This document shows positions 12,858 to 25,481 of a stretch of DNA of 64,000 bases, piece by piece (positions within the stretch are counted from its first letter, which is position 1; each line of letters begins with the position of its first letter). Origin of the DNA: Laccaria trichodermophora (Eukaryota > Basidiomycota > Agaricomycetes > Agaricales > Hydnangiaceae); assembly GCA_018417955.1 (NCBI GenBank), contig JACTVC010000003.1:620001-684000 (forward strand). Direction: 5' to 3'. The notes beneath the pieces are model-generated. The model was not told the origin of the DNA and did no database searches. It saw nothing but the letters and a program-made list of their open reading frames with translations. Position numbers and translations under genes: made by a program.

Positions 12858-13159
12858 TGTAGCGAATTTGCTAAGATGACGGCGGGAGCCCAATTCATCA
12901 GTCTCCGCATGGATGAAAGAAGCTAGATATCATATTGTCAATCGGACAAGTAAATAAAACAAGTTAGTAGCTACAACCATCTTAGCTGCAAACACTGCTT
13001 TTTACACGATGACACCTCTTTTGGTATAGTGAGTTTTGTGTACTATGGTCAATCCGTACAGGAGGAAAATGTGGGTGTAATGCTGGGTATCAGGGGAAGC
13101 GGCGAAAAAGTGCGGAGTCTCAAGGCCACCAATCTGACGGAACCCCAATCAGCGTGACA
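12858..13159. repeat. 3' flank of copy B, duplicated at 25482-25784
   Basis: This noncoding stretch matches the 3' flank of copy D almost base for base over long runs, for example the shared 'ATCCGTACAGGAGGAAA'. It belongs to the segmental duplication. No gene is seen. Confidence 0.65.
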
Positions 13160-13910
13160 GCGTCAAAGCCATCGCTGACATGCTTAGCGAGACCAAAGTT
13201 GCCTTGCCCAACTCTCAGTTTTTATCGATCCTGCGGCTGCGCTGCTGGCAGCGGAGGCCGATGTGGAGGACAATGATGTGGAAGACGAGGAAGAGGCTCG
13301 CTAGCCTGACGCGACGGCACTGCTAGATATAATCTTGGGCGCAGCGACAGCCTTCTAGGGATCCTTGAGCGCTCCTGAACCCCATGAAATTGCGGTGCCA
13401 TCTGACTGGGTAGCACCGGAAAGGGCAACGGAGACACCTTTGGGAAAGGCAATGGTGAAGCAAGTGGTCCACGTCTTGTTACTGACCACGGATGACGTTT
13501 ACTGGAAGAAGTAAATATAGGGGTATGTTGTTGCCTAGTGGGATATCTAGTCAATTGCTTCGTTCAGCATCACATTGGTTCTAACAACTCACATCTGGGA
13601 AATATAATTCAGTAGTTCCATCTTGCTTAGTAACAACGGCTGAGGGCGGATGTCAGCCAGTGTTGGTTATGTTGAATACAGAGGGGACATACTGGTAAGG
13701 AAAACCACATTGTAGTTATCTCATCATAAGCTCGATGGGCATTTTCTTCCAGATCGTTTTGAAGACTGTCACCCTTCCATGTCATCATCAAGCACGACGC
13801 GCCTCCGTTGAACTTTGTGCCTGGTCTTAGGGGATGACAACTGCGCCGACGAAACTGAGAGGTGTCGAGACGATCCCCAGAAACAAAGTTATCGTCAAAA
13901 TTGCGAACAT
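13160..13910 (-). pseudogene. Decayed copy of the Kre9/Knh1-like GPI-protein gene
   Basis: Reading leftward from an ATG complement at 13910, the sequence follows the intact gene at 30031-30881 through all three exons and their introns. It is broken by in-frame stops, including one in the conserved 'YFYQFTS' stretch (here YFFQ-stop), and by indels. The Ser-rich C-terminal tract is also interrupted. It lies between RBR copies B and C, as the second decayed copy does after RBR copy D. Confidence 0.75.
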
Positions 13911-14413
13911 CTTTTCGGGGAGAAGGGAAGAAGACGTCTTGATTTGAAGAAAGGATGCATTCAAATTGTAGATTGGCGTATGTTTAACAAGGATTCGCCC
14001 TACGCATGGAAGTTCAGCTCAAAAAAGCCTCCGTTTGGACGATGTAGCAAGCGGCTGTGGTGTCTTGAGCATTATCGTGGGCGTTCGCTGCGAGAGACGA
14101 TTGTGTCACAACAGCGTGATTACAGCCTCATTCAAGTCTCATCAGGCAGTCACCACTCGGACCAATAATTGAAATTGGAGACGGTTTTTCAAAGGTTGGA
14201 CTCATTTTCACTTTACTGACATTACCAGGTTCAATTCTGACAGATACAACTCCGACCAGGGCCTGTTCCAAGCATTTTATGCCTCAATCGCCCAGTGGGC
14301 TTTGTAAGGCTATTCCTTGGAACGCCTTTTTTCGTGCCGAACGTGAGCGCCTGATGTCTGCCATAAACTATTATTGGTGTTCTTTTCTAAGTAGCGCCCC
14401 TGCGCGGCAATCG
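13911..14413. repeat. Partial duplicated promoter block upstream of RBR copy C
   Basis: This corresponds to the right-hand end of the blocks at 8020-9189 and 20680-21780, with shared words such as 'TTCAGCTCAAAA' and 'GCGGCAATCGATGAACAACG'. It presumably retains part of the RBR promoter. Confidence 0.6.
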
Positions 14414-17400
14414 ATGAACAACGTGCATCAAACGTTCTGTATGTATATTTCACGATTTCAGGATATATCACGTAATTCTCATTCAACTTGTCTACAGGAA
14501 ATGCCACCTTCCCACCCCAGGGCGACAGGACAGTATAAGAGGGGCCAGCCGGACAACCAAGAAGGTCAGGCTTCGTCTGAAATGCGAACGAGCTTGGAAG
14601 ATCCTTTGTCAAACCCTCGATCTGCGTAGGTTTTTGATCTGTATCTAAGTATTAAACCACGGGTACTCATAGTCGCCCTCCAGTGCAGAGCCGCGCGACT
14701 CGGAATACGACTCCACCGCTTTGGCGACCACCGTACCCACAACTGTCACCATGGCTCCGGCGTCGACCGATCCTAATCAACATGACATCGACACTACTCA
14801 AAAGCCTGAACACAATATGCCTGGACCGCTGAATGATAGAAATGTAACGATAGTACCCCACGTGCTCTTAAACCAGCAGCAGGAGCAAGGACCCCCTCGC
14901 GGAGGAGGCTATGGAGGCCCAAGCCGGCGAGGGCGTGGAAGAGCTCAGAGAGTGAGAAATTCTGTCGAGGCTACGCGTTCACAGAAGCAGGAGGAAGAAG
15001 AGGATGGGACACCGGACAGGACGAGAGAAGAACGTGGAGATGCCCAGCTAGCAGGGCATGCCCCAGAAGAAGGCGCACGTCGGTCAAGAATAAAGCTGCA
15101 TGTCAGAGTGGGACGAGACGAGGCTGAACGGAAAGTAGATGGAGGACAGGAGGAAGCCGCCTGGAAAATCAGAGTTGAACAAGAGGAAACTGAACAGAAA
15201 GCCAAAGAAGAACGACAGAAACTTCCACAGAAAGCGAGAGAAAAACGGGAGGAAAAGATTGCACGAAAAGTGAAAGGAGAGCGAGAGAAAGCTGCACGAA
15301 AAGCGAAAGAAGAGCGAGAGGAAGCTGCGCGGAAAGCGAGGGAACAGCGAGAGGAAGCCGAACGAAGAGCCTGGCAAGCCCAGCTAGCAGAGCGTCGAGT
15401 TCAAGAAGCTCGGGTAACTGTGCAGCAGGTTGTTTTAGGCTCCAGCTTGGTGACATGCGGTGCAGGCATCAACATCCTTGGTATCATAGGCGGTTTTGAT
15501 CTTTGTCGAATTCTCGTGAAGTGCCTGCCGAAAAAAGCTAAAGCGAATGAAGTGGTGGAGATTTTCTCCCAACAGGGCGTGGATCCAAAGGACTTTTTTC
15601 TGCTTGACATGAAGCGCAATGATGGGCATACAGAGGCAACGGTCCTGGCGAGGGTGGAGCAAGGCGAAGCCATCGCGCTTAGATTGGATGGCGTCGAATT
15701 TCGAGATAAGCATCTACAAGTTGAACTCAGCGCGAATGCATCCTGGGGTTCATCGGGCGACAACTGCAAAACTCTGACCATCAGCTGGAAAAATCCATCC
15801 ACATCAATAATTGCCACATACACGTCGATTGATCAAGCAAGAGTCATGGCCAAGGCGCTTGATGGGCAAATTTGTAACGGGCGCAAAGTCAGAGCAGTCA
15901 TGGATCAGCCACGTCGAGGTCTGCGCCACAACCCAGGTTCAATCAAACTCACGAACCTGCTCCCAAATGTTCCATTAGCTGATATTGAGCAATTCTCCAA
16001 AACATCCTGCTTCCGGACCGTCTCTTCCCCGACATACGATGCTCAAGAATTCACCGAATTTCTGCACAGTTACCTCGAGGATTGCCCTGGCGTCGTTCCC
16101 CAGTCATTCGTCAGCATGCCCAGCAACGAAAGGGATGACAACGTCCGCGTAAATGTTCGGTTTCATACCTGGGAGGCAGCAAAATCTGTCTCAGATACGC
16201 TGGACAAGACCAAGCTCCCGGGCCGCCATGATTCCCCCTTACTTAAAACCTCGCTCCCCAAAGCGCTCCAGTACGTCATCAGCATTCCACACGTGCAATA
16301 CAAATCTCAGAGCAAGCTATGGAATTCGCTCATGGAGGGGAGAGAAAACGGCATGGCTGGTCTTCACGTCCACCAACGCCCGAATGGTCGTGTGATTATT
16401 AAGGTTACGGGGGATGACAAGAAAGCAGTGGGTGCTCTCAAAGTCAGAGTCGAGAGTCTCGTTGGCGGGGAGCGTCTTGACGCCAGCTATTGGCACCGCT
16501 CCCTTCTCTCGGCCGCTGGACAACGGTTCCTGCGTCAAGTCCATACGACTTGCGGGGCCTACGTCCGAACAGATACGAAGATACAGGCTCTGAGAGTTTA
16601 CGGCGATACCGAAATGTTGGACAAAGCCAAGGAGTTGATCAAGGAAGAAGTCAAAAGGCTCTCGTCCCTGGAGAGGGTTATTCCGCTCAAACGACAATCT
16701 GTCCGATACTTCGTAATTCGAGGATTAGCCGCCTTGAAGGATGTGCTCGGAGAGGACAATGTCTCCCTTGACTTAGCTTCCACGCCCTGCAAGCTGATAA
16801 TCAAGGGCGGAGATGAAGCTCTTCACCCCGAACTTTTGGATAAATTGCTCACAAACTCAAAGCTGGATAAAAGTTATGCAGCGAATGGGAATGACATCTG
16901 CATCATCTGTTATGACACGGTTTCACATCCCGAAAGCCTTGGCTGTGGACACACATACTGCACTGCGTGCCTTCGGCACTATCTGACCTCAGCGCCCGAC
17001 ACAAAGAAATTTCCGCTCGTTTGTATGGGCAATGACGCCACCTGCGACACACCAATATCAATTCCCATCATTAAGAAGTTCCTCACTGAACAACGATTCA
17101 ACCACCTCATCGAAGTTGCCTTCCTCTCATATCTCGACAAGCATCGGCAAGAATTTGGGTACTGCACGACTCCGGATTGTAGTCAGATCTACCAAAGCAA
17201 TTCAACCAAAACAGTCCTCCAGTGTCCTTCTTGCTTCTCAACCATCTGTCCTTCGTGCCATGTGGAAGCTCACGAGGGTATGACATGTGATGAAAGAAAG
17301 CTTCACGAACAAGAAAGGTTGACCAAAGAATGGGCTGCTACAAATGGCGTCAAGAAATGCCCGACCTGCAGTGTCTGGTTAGAGAAGACGGAAGGATGCA

Positions 17401-17753
17401 ACCACATGTCGTGTAAATGTGGCGCTCACATTTGCTGGAGGTGTATGGGTGTCTTCACTGCATAAACAATCTACGACCACATGCGCAGAGAACACGAAGG
17501 TATATACGACGTTGCTCCACAGTGGGCAAATCAGCCGGGACCAAACAACGTTCACGCATTTGTTGTTGATGACCGGTTTGTCGCGGCACAAGAGGCGGAA
17601 TTTGAGCGTCTGGAACTTCGACGTGCACAGAGACTAGCGACTCCGAGGGCGAGGGTTGAAGAGGCAGTAAGAGAGAACCTTCGGCGGCGGCGTCAGGAAA
17701 TGGAGAGACATATTGTAGAACAGGAGGAGGTACTTGAAGCCCAGAGAAGGTAA
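14414..17753 (+). pseudogene. Truncated RBR ligase paralogue (copy C), CCCH fingers and C-terminus lost
   Basis: A frame of 997 residues can still be assembled (14414-14625 joined to 14684-17465), so a truncated product is possible. Compared with B and D, three things are missing. A deletion removed nearly all of exon 1 with its CCCH finger, so the former first intron reads through in frame. A second deletion removed the second CCCH finger and fused exon 3 directly to exon 4. A GAA-to-TAA change at 17463-17465 stops the protein just after RING2 (MGVFTA-stop). The lost coiled coil and a degenerate relic of the CaaX region remain recognisable downstream to about 17810. The coiled coil, RNA-binding-like region, RING1, IBR and RING2 with its presumed catalytic Cys are intact. 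It could be a dead gene or a soluble, unanchored regulator. Confidence 0.8.
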
Positions 17754-18594
17754 CAGAGGGCGAGAGAAGGACTCCAGGAGGTTTTGGTTGTATTACATAA
17801 TGTAACGGATGAAATTTGAAAGTTCAAACTGTCCAGCGAACAATCTGCGAAAATATAATAGCAAAACGAGTCCTCATTCAAACGTCGGTGCGCGTAACGC
17901 TACAGTCGCCACAACCATCTCAGCTGTACGCTACTTTTGAACACGCCACCTAATCACTTTGTGCCAAATCAGCTGACGATTTTTTTTTTCAATACCCAGC
18001 AGGGCGCCGCAGGCAAATTTCTTTTGACTTGGAAGATGCATTTACACGGATTTTGCACGTTGACTCCTACTGTAACCATTATACCCCACCAGCACAAAAG
18101 CAGCTTATTCTCGATCTTTTCCACTTCAGGCCTGACTGAAGAGTCGACTACGAGAAGGATGCGACTCTTGCACTGGCGTATTCAAGAAAGAGTATTAGCA
18201 ACTTTGAGGACGTCAAAGGAAGCAAAACCATGGTAGCGGACGCGACTGCCTCAAGGTATTTACTTACCTAAAGTCCGGCACCGCGACATCGGCCCCGCGC
18301 CAGCATAACCACAATTGGGTTCATCGACTGGACCCTTCAAGGGTTTATAGGCATACGATACTGTATAGTGTAAGGTGAGTTCAAAGTTCTTAGTTGACAC
18401 AAATTCATATGAATCATGCTCAGGACGCGTTCAACTCTAGATGCACAATCTTGAAGCGGGCAGCATGGAGCTCAAGGCGTATTTGCCTCAGATGTACTTC
18501 TTTCGAAGCCATCATCCTGATGGGTGACGCAGTTTGACTCGGAAATAGATTACATATACGCAAGTTGCGATGGACTATTGCCTGCAGACTAGCC
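17754..18594. repeat. Upstream flank of P450 copy 1, duplicated at 26810-27461
   Basis: From about 18080 the sequence parallels 26950-27461, with shared words such as 'GAGAAGGATGCGACT' and 'AAAGGAAGCAAAACC'. A possible coding remnant (EKDATLALAYSRK in one frame) is interrupted by stops in both copies, and I do not recognise it. The part nearest 18594 is the P450 promoter and leader. Confidence 0.55.
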
Positions 18595-20628
18595 ATGGCA
18601 GCCACCCTCGATTGGCTTCTTTCAACCCACGAAGGCTTCCCTAACCACCTCTTTTCTCTCACTGCCATCATATTCGGAGTCATCGTGCTGGTCCACCGCC
18701 TCGGCGAGACTCGTAAAGTGCGTTACTGAAGCGTTCACATTTCAGTGGGTTGACCGTCCATTGTAGCTGAAGCACATCCCTACCTTGGGATTTGACTGGC
18801 CAATTCTATCCTATCTCGACGCACTTCGCTACTTTTCCAATGGAAAAACCTACGTTGACGAGACCGTTGCCAAAGTACGTCGTAAAGCTCAAAATTGTTC
18901 TGACACTGACGAAATATGGTAGTTCCCGAATCAAGTCATCAAAATACCAGATTTTTTACATTGGAAGGTTGTATTGTCTGAGTCTGATGCAATTGAAGAG
19001 CTGCGTTCAGCCCCCGAGGATGCGCTGTCATTCTCTAATGCGCAAGATGAGGTATCTAATTTCTGATTCCAGGGTAAGTGTACTTTTGCTAACGATCTAG
19101 CTGTTAATAGTTTCTTCAAACGGTTTACACACTCGGCCCCGGCTTCAGTGAAGCACCACACCACGTATCTATTGTCCGGTCACAACTCACTCGGGCCCTT
19201 CCAAAACTTGTTCTAGAAGTGCATGACGAAATTGTCTCTGCTTTCTATGAGTTAGTCATCTCACCGAACGATCACGGCGAGCTACTTTCTGCAGAAGGCC
19301 TTCTCAGTAGTCTTACAAAGTCATGACCAGGTTGGAAGAGCTTTACGGCTTTAGAAACAATGACGGAGGTGGTATGCCGAGCAAGCAACCGCGTCTTCGT
19401 CGGTCTTCCTTTGTGTCAGTCAGCCCTCATTGTCATGGATTTCTCTTTTCCAACGTTGCTTCCTACAGGCCGCAACCCAGAATACCTCAAGCTTAGCATG
19501 CAATTCACTACCGAACTTCTCGCCATGACCACCTTCCTTCAGTTGGTACTACCGTTCTTGAGACCGTAAGTCTTACTTGAAGTTTCTTCAATGCAAGTTG
19601 TGAAACCCAAATATCGGCAATAGGGTTGTCAGCCGCTTCTTTTCAAGGCTTCCGGGACGTTTCCAGCAAGGAGTAAGACACCTCAAACCCATTGTTGACG
19701 CTCGCAGGGAGGAACAGGAAAAAGTCGGAGATGGGTATGAGAAGCCGGTCAGTTTTCTTACTTCCTTGAACCTCGAATCCCTTGCTCAATGTCAGACCAC
19801 TACTATTAGCTTGATTTTCTATCATGGCTTGGATGAGGCCAAAGACGATGAACAAACTATAGAAAATCTCACAAGACGCGTCCTAGTTGTGAACTTCGCT
19901 GCTATCCACTCATCTTCAAATGTGAGTTATTCCATGTCGACGCCTCTCCAGTCACTCAACTCACCGCGTGTTGGGGGTTACACAGTCGTTTGTCCATGCT
20001 TTATTCTATCTAGCTGCTTTACCCGAATATATCGCACCCCTTCGCGCAGAAGTCGAGGAGGTCATCGAACGAGAAGGCTGGAGCAAAGAAGGCCTAGATA
20101 AGATGCACAAGGTCGACAGTTTCATCAAGGAATCACAGCGAATGAATCCTATCGGAAATCGTCAGTGTTGCTCTTTCTCGCAGATAGCCTACGCTGACGA
20201 CTACCATTTCAACAGTCTTGATGGGGCGTGTTGCTAGGAAGGAATACACATTCGCGGACGGCACCTTCATTCCCAAAGGAACCACAGTCTGTGTCAATTG
20301 TACGCCAGCTCACAACGATCCAGAAAAGTACGACAATCCCCATCAGTTTGACGGCTTTCGCTTTGCGAAAATGAGGCTGCTGCAGGACGGTAGGAAATAC
20401 GATATGGTCACCACCTCACCAGAGTTTTTGCTGTTCGGACATGGACGCCATGCCTGCCTCGGACGCTTCTTTGCTGCCTGCGAGCTCAAGATCATGCTGG
20501 CGCGCACTGTTCTCAATTACGACATGAAGATGGAGAATGAGGGTGTGCGGCCCCCTGATCTGTGGTTTGCATCAGCCTGTATACCCAATCGGAAGGCGAA
20601 GGTAATGTTTCGCAGACATGCAAGGTAG
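18595..20628 (+). pseudogene. Cytochrome P450 monooxygenase, copy 1, probably inactive
   Basis: The copy begins MAATLDWLLSTHEG with an N-terminal membrane segment and follows copy 2 exon by exon. P450 landmarks are visible: an I-helix NFAAIHSSS, the ExxR helix (KESQR) and a heme loop FGHGRHACLGR with its Cys ligand. Three defects set it apart. The donor near 19276 reads GCGAGC where copy 2 has GTGAGC. Near 19830 two bases are missing relative to copy 2 (TGGCTTGGATGAG against TGGCTTATGGACGAG), which shifts the frame; a cryptic upstream acceptor could restore it with about a dozen altered residues. The heme loop has Leu where copy 2 and most relatives have Pro. I call it a probable pseudogene, though cryptic splicing cannot be excluded. 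Confidence 0.7.
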
Positions 20629-21789
20629 GGAGAGATGCTATGTAGGGCTAGTGTATATTATAATCATACGTTATTCGCTCAGCATACATGAAGTCCGATG
20701 GAAGACAGGCCTTCCGAAACCCGATCTGTCCACGACGTCTGTGTAAGGGAGGGATACAAACCCTCTGCGCAAGAGATCGTGGTCATCGCATGGGTCAACT
20801 AGGCACCGAAAATAGCAACAATTTTGTCTTGCACTTCCGGAACAAGTTTTGGAATGGCTTCAAGAGTAAGTCGTAATCAGTAGGGGCGTGATATGGCGTC
20901 AGACCGGAACAAAGACGTAATCTATCTGAAGAAACTAATAACAGTATTATATTAGCAAAATTTCCCCTCGATTATATGACCATGAGGTGTGCTGCATCTT
21001 CAAGTTGGTTTTGATCGTCCGAGGATAGCAGCTCGTCTCCAAAGTTTGAACGCGGGTCGTCTCAGCTTCAGACGCCTTTGTTTGACCATGCCCGTCTTGT
21101 GCCTGTCAGATAATGAGATGGTGATATCCAAGAGCCTCTCCTAATTTTCTGGTATTTCCGTTCAAGGAGGATGAGGAAGAGGGTGTGCACCGCGGTAGGG
21201 ATTGCCGACATTGACGCCAGGTGACAAGATCTTGAGAGCTAAGAGTACATTACGCCCGGGGAGTGTTCTCGCATGTCCAGTCGGACAGTCCAGCGTGAAG
21301 TGGAGAGTAGCAATAATCTCGGCGAAGCACTTTGGTGGGGTCTAACATTTGAAGGGCTACTTGCTTGGCACTGTCAAAAAGAAGAAAAAAGTTCGCGCTT
21401 AGAATTCGACATACCGTTTGGGTCTCAGATCTCAGCAACGGTATCGAAGCCTGGCCCCATCTGGCGATGGAGCAAGTTGTGTCTCAATTAAACAGCGTGA
21501 TCACAAGGTCTCATGTTTGGCGTTTCAGTCACGACTCGGACCAATATGTACTTGCACACAAATCTATTCACTTTGGTTAAACGGTTTCCCAAAGTTGGAC
21601 TCATTTCACTTTACTGGCGGTTCAAATCTCGACTTTCTTTCGCAAATTTGAAGAAGCGCCTGATGACTCTGCCAAAATGCTTATCATTGCTGTTCCTTTC
21701 TGAGAATCTGAGTAGCTCCCACTGGGTCACGGTGCGGCAATCGATGAACAACGTGTCCTTGCCACTGTTGCAACTTGCCAGCAACACCC
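20629..21789. repeat. Duplicated intergenic block upstream of RBR copy D
   Basis: This matches 8020-9189 in order and content. The left part is the 3' flank of P450 copy 1 and the right part is the promoter of RBR copy D. No independent gene is seen. Confidence 0.65.
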
Positions 21790-24700
21790 ATGCTCGAGGA
21801 ATCCCTTCCAGAAGGTACCTCTGGTACCCATCATATATCTCCAACTAGACAACCTTGCCGTCGTTTTCTAAATGGCGGCCACTGTCCTTTTGGAGAGAGA
21901 TGCAGGTATTCTCACATCAAACGTTCTGTATGTATATTCCACGATTTCAGGATAGTATATCATCTTATTCGACTTGTCTACAGGAAATGCCACGTTCTCG
22001 CCCCAGTCCGACAGGAGAACCTAAGAGTGGCCAGACGGGCAACCAAGAAGGTCAGTCTTCGTCTAAAGGGCGAACAACGAGCTTGGAAGATCCATTGTTG
22101 ACCTCTCAACCTGCGTAAGTTTTCGATGTGTATCTAGGTATTAAACCACGAATACTCATAGTCGCCCTTCAGTGCAGAGCCGAGCAACCCAGAACACGAC
22201 TCCACCGCTTTGGAGACTACCATACCCACAACTGTCACCATAGTAGCTCTGGCGTCAGCCCCATCATCGAAAGTTAACACCACTGAGAATGGTACACAGC
22301 AACATCAAAGTTGGGCCTCCAAAAAGCCGTGTTTGGCCTGGAGGACTGGTCACTGCCGTTTTGGCCTTAGATGCTGTTACAGTCACCAGGTCGAGGCATG
22401 TTGTCATCGGTCACTGGGTAATTTGTCTCTAACATTATATCACAGGTGGGAAATCTTAATCAACATGACATTGACACCACTCAAAAGCTCGAACACAACA
22501 TACCTGGCGCGCCGAATGTTATGAATGCAACGATAGTGCCGCACGTGCACTTAAACCAGCGGGGGGAGCAAGGATTCCCTCGGGGAGGAGGACATGGGGG
22601 TCTAAGCCGGCGAGGGCGTGGAAGAGCTCAGAGAAGGAGAAATCTTGTCGAGGCTGAACAGAAAGCTAGAGAAGAACAAGAGGAAGTTGCACGGAAATTC
22701 AGAGTTGAACAAGAGAAAGCTGAACAGAAGGTCAAAGAAGAACAGGAGGAAGCCGCACGAAAAATCAGAGTTGAACGAGCAGAAGCTGAACAGAGAGCCA
22801 AAGAAGAACAACAGGAAGCTGCACTGAAAGCGAGAGAAGAACGGGAGGAAGCTGCACGAAAAGCGAAAGAAGAGCGAAAGGAAGTTGCACGAAAAGCGAA
22901 AGAAGAGCGAATGGAAGCTGCACGAAAAGCGAAGGAAGAGCGAATGGAAGCTGCACGAAAAGCGAAGGAAGAGCGAATGGAAGCTGCACGAAAAGCGAAA
23001 GAAGAGCGAGAGGAGGCTGCACGAAAAGCGAAAGAAGAGCAAGAGCAGCTAGCTGCGCGAAAAGCGAGGGAACAGCGAGAGGAAGCCGAACGGCGAAGAG
23101 CTCGGCAAGCCCAGCTAGCAGAGCGTCGAGCACAAGAAGCTCGGGTAACTGTGCAGCAGGTGGTTTTAGGCTCCAGCTTGGTGACATGCGGTGCAGGCAT
23201 CGACATTCGTGGTGTTATAGGCAGTTTTGACCTTTGTCGAATTCTCGTGAAGCGCCTCCCGAGAAACGCAAAGCCGGATGAGGTAGCGGGGATTTTCTTC
23301 CAACAGGGCGTGGATCCAAAAGACTTTTTTCTGCTTGAAATGAAGCCCAATGGTGGGCATACAGAGGCGACGGTTCTGGCGAGGGCAGAGCAAGGTGAAG
23401 TCATCACGCTTGGATTGGACGGCATCGAATTTCGAGATGAGCGTCTACGGTTTGAAGTCAGCGCAAATGCATCCTTGGATTCTATGGGTTCATCAGGCGA
23501 CAACTGCAAAACCCTGACCATTATCTGGAAAGTTCCAACCACATCAATAATTGCCACATACACGTCGATTGGTCTGGCAAGAGTCATGGCCAAGGCGCTT
23601 GATGGGCAAATTTGTAACGGGCGCAAAGTCAGAGCAGTCATGGATCAGCCAAGTCGAGGCCTGCGCCACAACCTGGCAGCTTCAATCGAACTCATGAACT
23701 TGCTCCCAAATGTCCCATTAGCTGATGTTGAGAAATTCTCTGGAACATGCGCCCTCCGGGCCGTCTCTTCACTGACATATGATCCTCAAGAATTCACCGA
23801 ATTTCTGCGCAATTACCTCGAGAATTGCCCCGGCGTCATTCATCAGTCATTCATCAGCATGCCGAGCCTGAGCAACGAAAGGGATGACACCTTCCGCGTA
23901 AAGGTTCGGTTTCATACCTGGGAGGCAGCAAAATCTGTCTCAGATACACTGGACAAGACCAAGCTCCGCCATGATTACCCTTTTCTTGAAACTTTACTCC
24001 CCAAAGCGCTTCAGTACGTCATCAACATTCCACGCGTGCAATACAATTCTCAGAGCAAACTATGGAACTCGCTCATGGAAGGGAGAGAAAACGGCAAGGC
24101 TGGTCTTCACATCCAAAATCGCCCAGATGGTCATGTGGTTATCAAGGTTACAGGGGATGATAAAAAAGCAGTGGGTGCTCTCAAAGTCAGAGTCGAAAGT
24201 CTCGTTGGCGGGGAGCGTCTTGACGCCAGCTATTGGCACCACTCTTTTTTCGCGGCCGCTGGACAACGGTTCCTGCATCAGGTCCATACAACGTGCGGGG
24301 CCTATGTTCGAACAGATACGAAGATACAGGCTCTGAGAGTTTACGGCAATACCGAAATGGTGGACGAAGCCAAGGAGTTAATCAAGGAAGAAGTCGAAAG
24401 ACTCTCACTTCTGGAGTGGGTTATTCCGCTCAAACGACAATCCGTCGGATACTTCGTGAGACGAGGATTAGCTGCCTTGGAGGAAGTCCTCGGAGAGGAC
24501 AATGTTTCCCTTGATTTAGCTTCTACGCCCTGCCAACTGACAATCAAGGGTGGAGATGAAGCTCGTCACCACTTGAGCAGGCTTTTGGATGAATCGCTCA
24601 CAAACTTCAGCCTGGACCAAAATTATGCAGCGGATGGGGACGACATCTGCCTCATCTGTTATGACACGGTTTCACACCCTGAAAGCCTCGGTTGTGGACA

Positions 24701-25481
24701 CACATATTGCACTGCATGTCTTCGGCACTATCTGACCTCGGCGCACGACACAAAGAAATTTCCACTCGTTTGTATGGGCAATGACGCCACCTGCGACACA
24801 CCAATATCAATTCCCATCATTAAGAAGTTCCTCACTGAACAACGATTTAACCGCCTTATCGAAGTCGCCTTCCTTACATATCTCGACAAGCATCCGCAGG
24901 AGTTCAAGTATTGCACGACTCCGGATTGTAGTCAGATCTACCAAAGCAATTCAACCAAAGCAGTTCTTCAGTGTCCTTCTTGCTTATCAACGATCTGTCC
25001 TTCGTGCCATGAGGAAGCTCATGACTCGGAGGGTATGTCATGTGATGAAAGAAAGCTTCACAGTAACCCGGCTGAACAAGAAAGGTTGACCAACGAGTGG
25101 GCTGCTATGAATGGCGTCAAGAAATGCCCAACCTGCAGTGTCTGGTTAGAGAAGACGGAAGGATGCAACCATATGTCGTGTAAATGTGGCGCTCACATTT
25201 GCTGGAGGTGTATGGGTGTCTTCACTGCAGAAACAATCTACGCCCACATGGAGACAGAACACGGAGGAATATACGACGTTGCTCCACAGTGGATAAATCA
25301 GCCGGAACCAAACAATGTTCACGCACCTGTCGCTGACAACCAATTTCTTGAGGTACAAAGAGCGGAACTCCTACGTCTGGAACTTCAGCGTCAAGCGGCG
25401 GCACTGAGACGGGCGAGGGAAGAGGCACTTGAAGCTCAGAGAAGGCAGGAGGGTGGAGGTTGGGGTTGTACTATCATGTAG
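21790..25481 (+). CDS. RBR ubiquitin ligase with two CCCH fingers and C-terminal CaaX box (copy D)
   Basis: Exons are 21790-21927, 21984-22114, 22173-22389 and 22446-25481 (1173 residues); all phases agree. Two CCCH fingers have ligands C23, C32, C38, H42 and C143, C151, C157, H161. An RG-rich tract and a long coiled coil made of 11-residue units follow. Next come RRM-like segments (residues ~390-540), KH-like segments (~700-880), RING1 (from ~894), IBR, and RING2 (from ~1056, catalytic Cys in EGCNHMSC). The C-terminus is G-C-T-I-M, a CaaX box predicted to be farnesylated. The likely role is an RNA-binding, membrane-tethered ubiquitin ligase; substrate and biological trigger are unknown. In copy D the upstream ATG used as an alternative start in copy B is out of frame because of a short insertion, which supports the start at 21790. 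Confidence 0.88.
22853..23045 (+). repeat. 33-bp coding minisatellite in the coiled coil of copy D
   Basis: About six tandem 33-bp units encode the 11-residue repeat EAARKAKEER(M/E/K). Copies A, B and C have fewer or more diverged units. An 11-residue (hendecad) period fits a nearly straight coiled coil, and the perfect in-frame unit length allows expansion without frameshift. Confidence 0.85.

Noticed and set aside
13222..13554. 110-residue Pro/Ser-rich minus-strand frame
   Set aside because: It is an out-of-frame reading of a decayed GPI-protein gene copy.
22602..23641. Long minus-strand frames (up to 337 residues) opposite the coiled coil of RBR copy D
   Set aside because: They are antisense shadows of the repetitive Glu/Arg/Ala codons; they consist of Ser/Phe/Leu repeats, lack domains and occur opposite each RBR copy.
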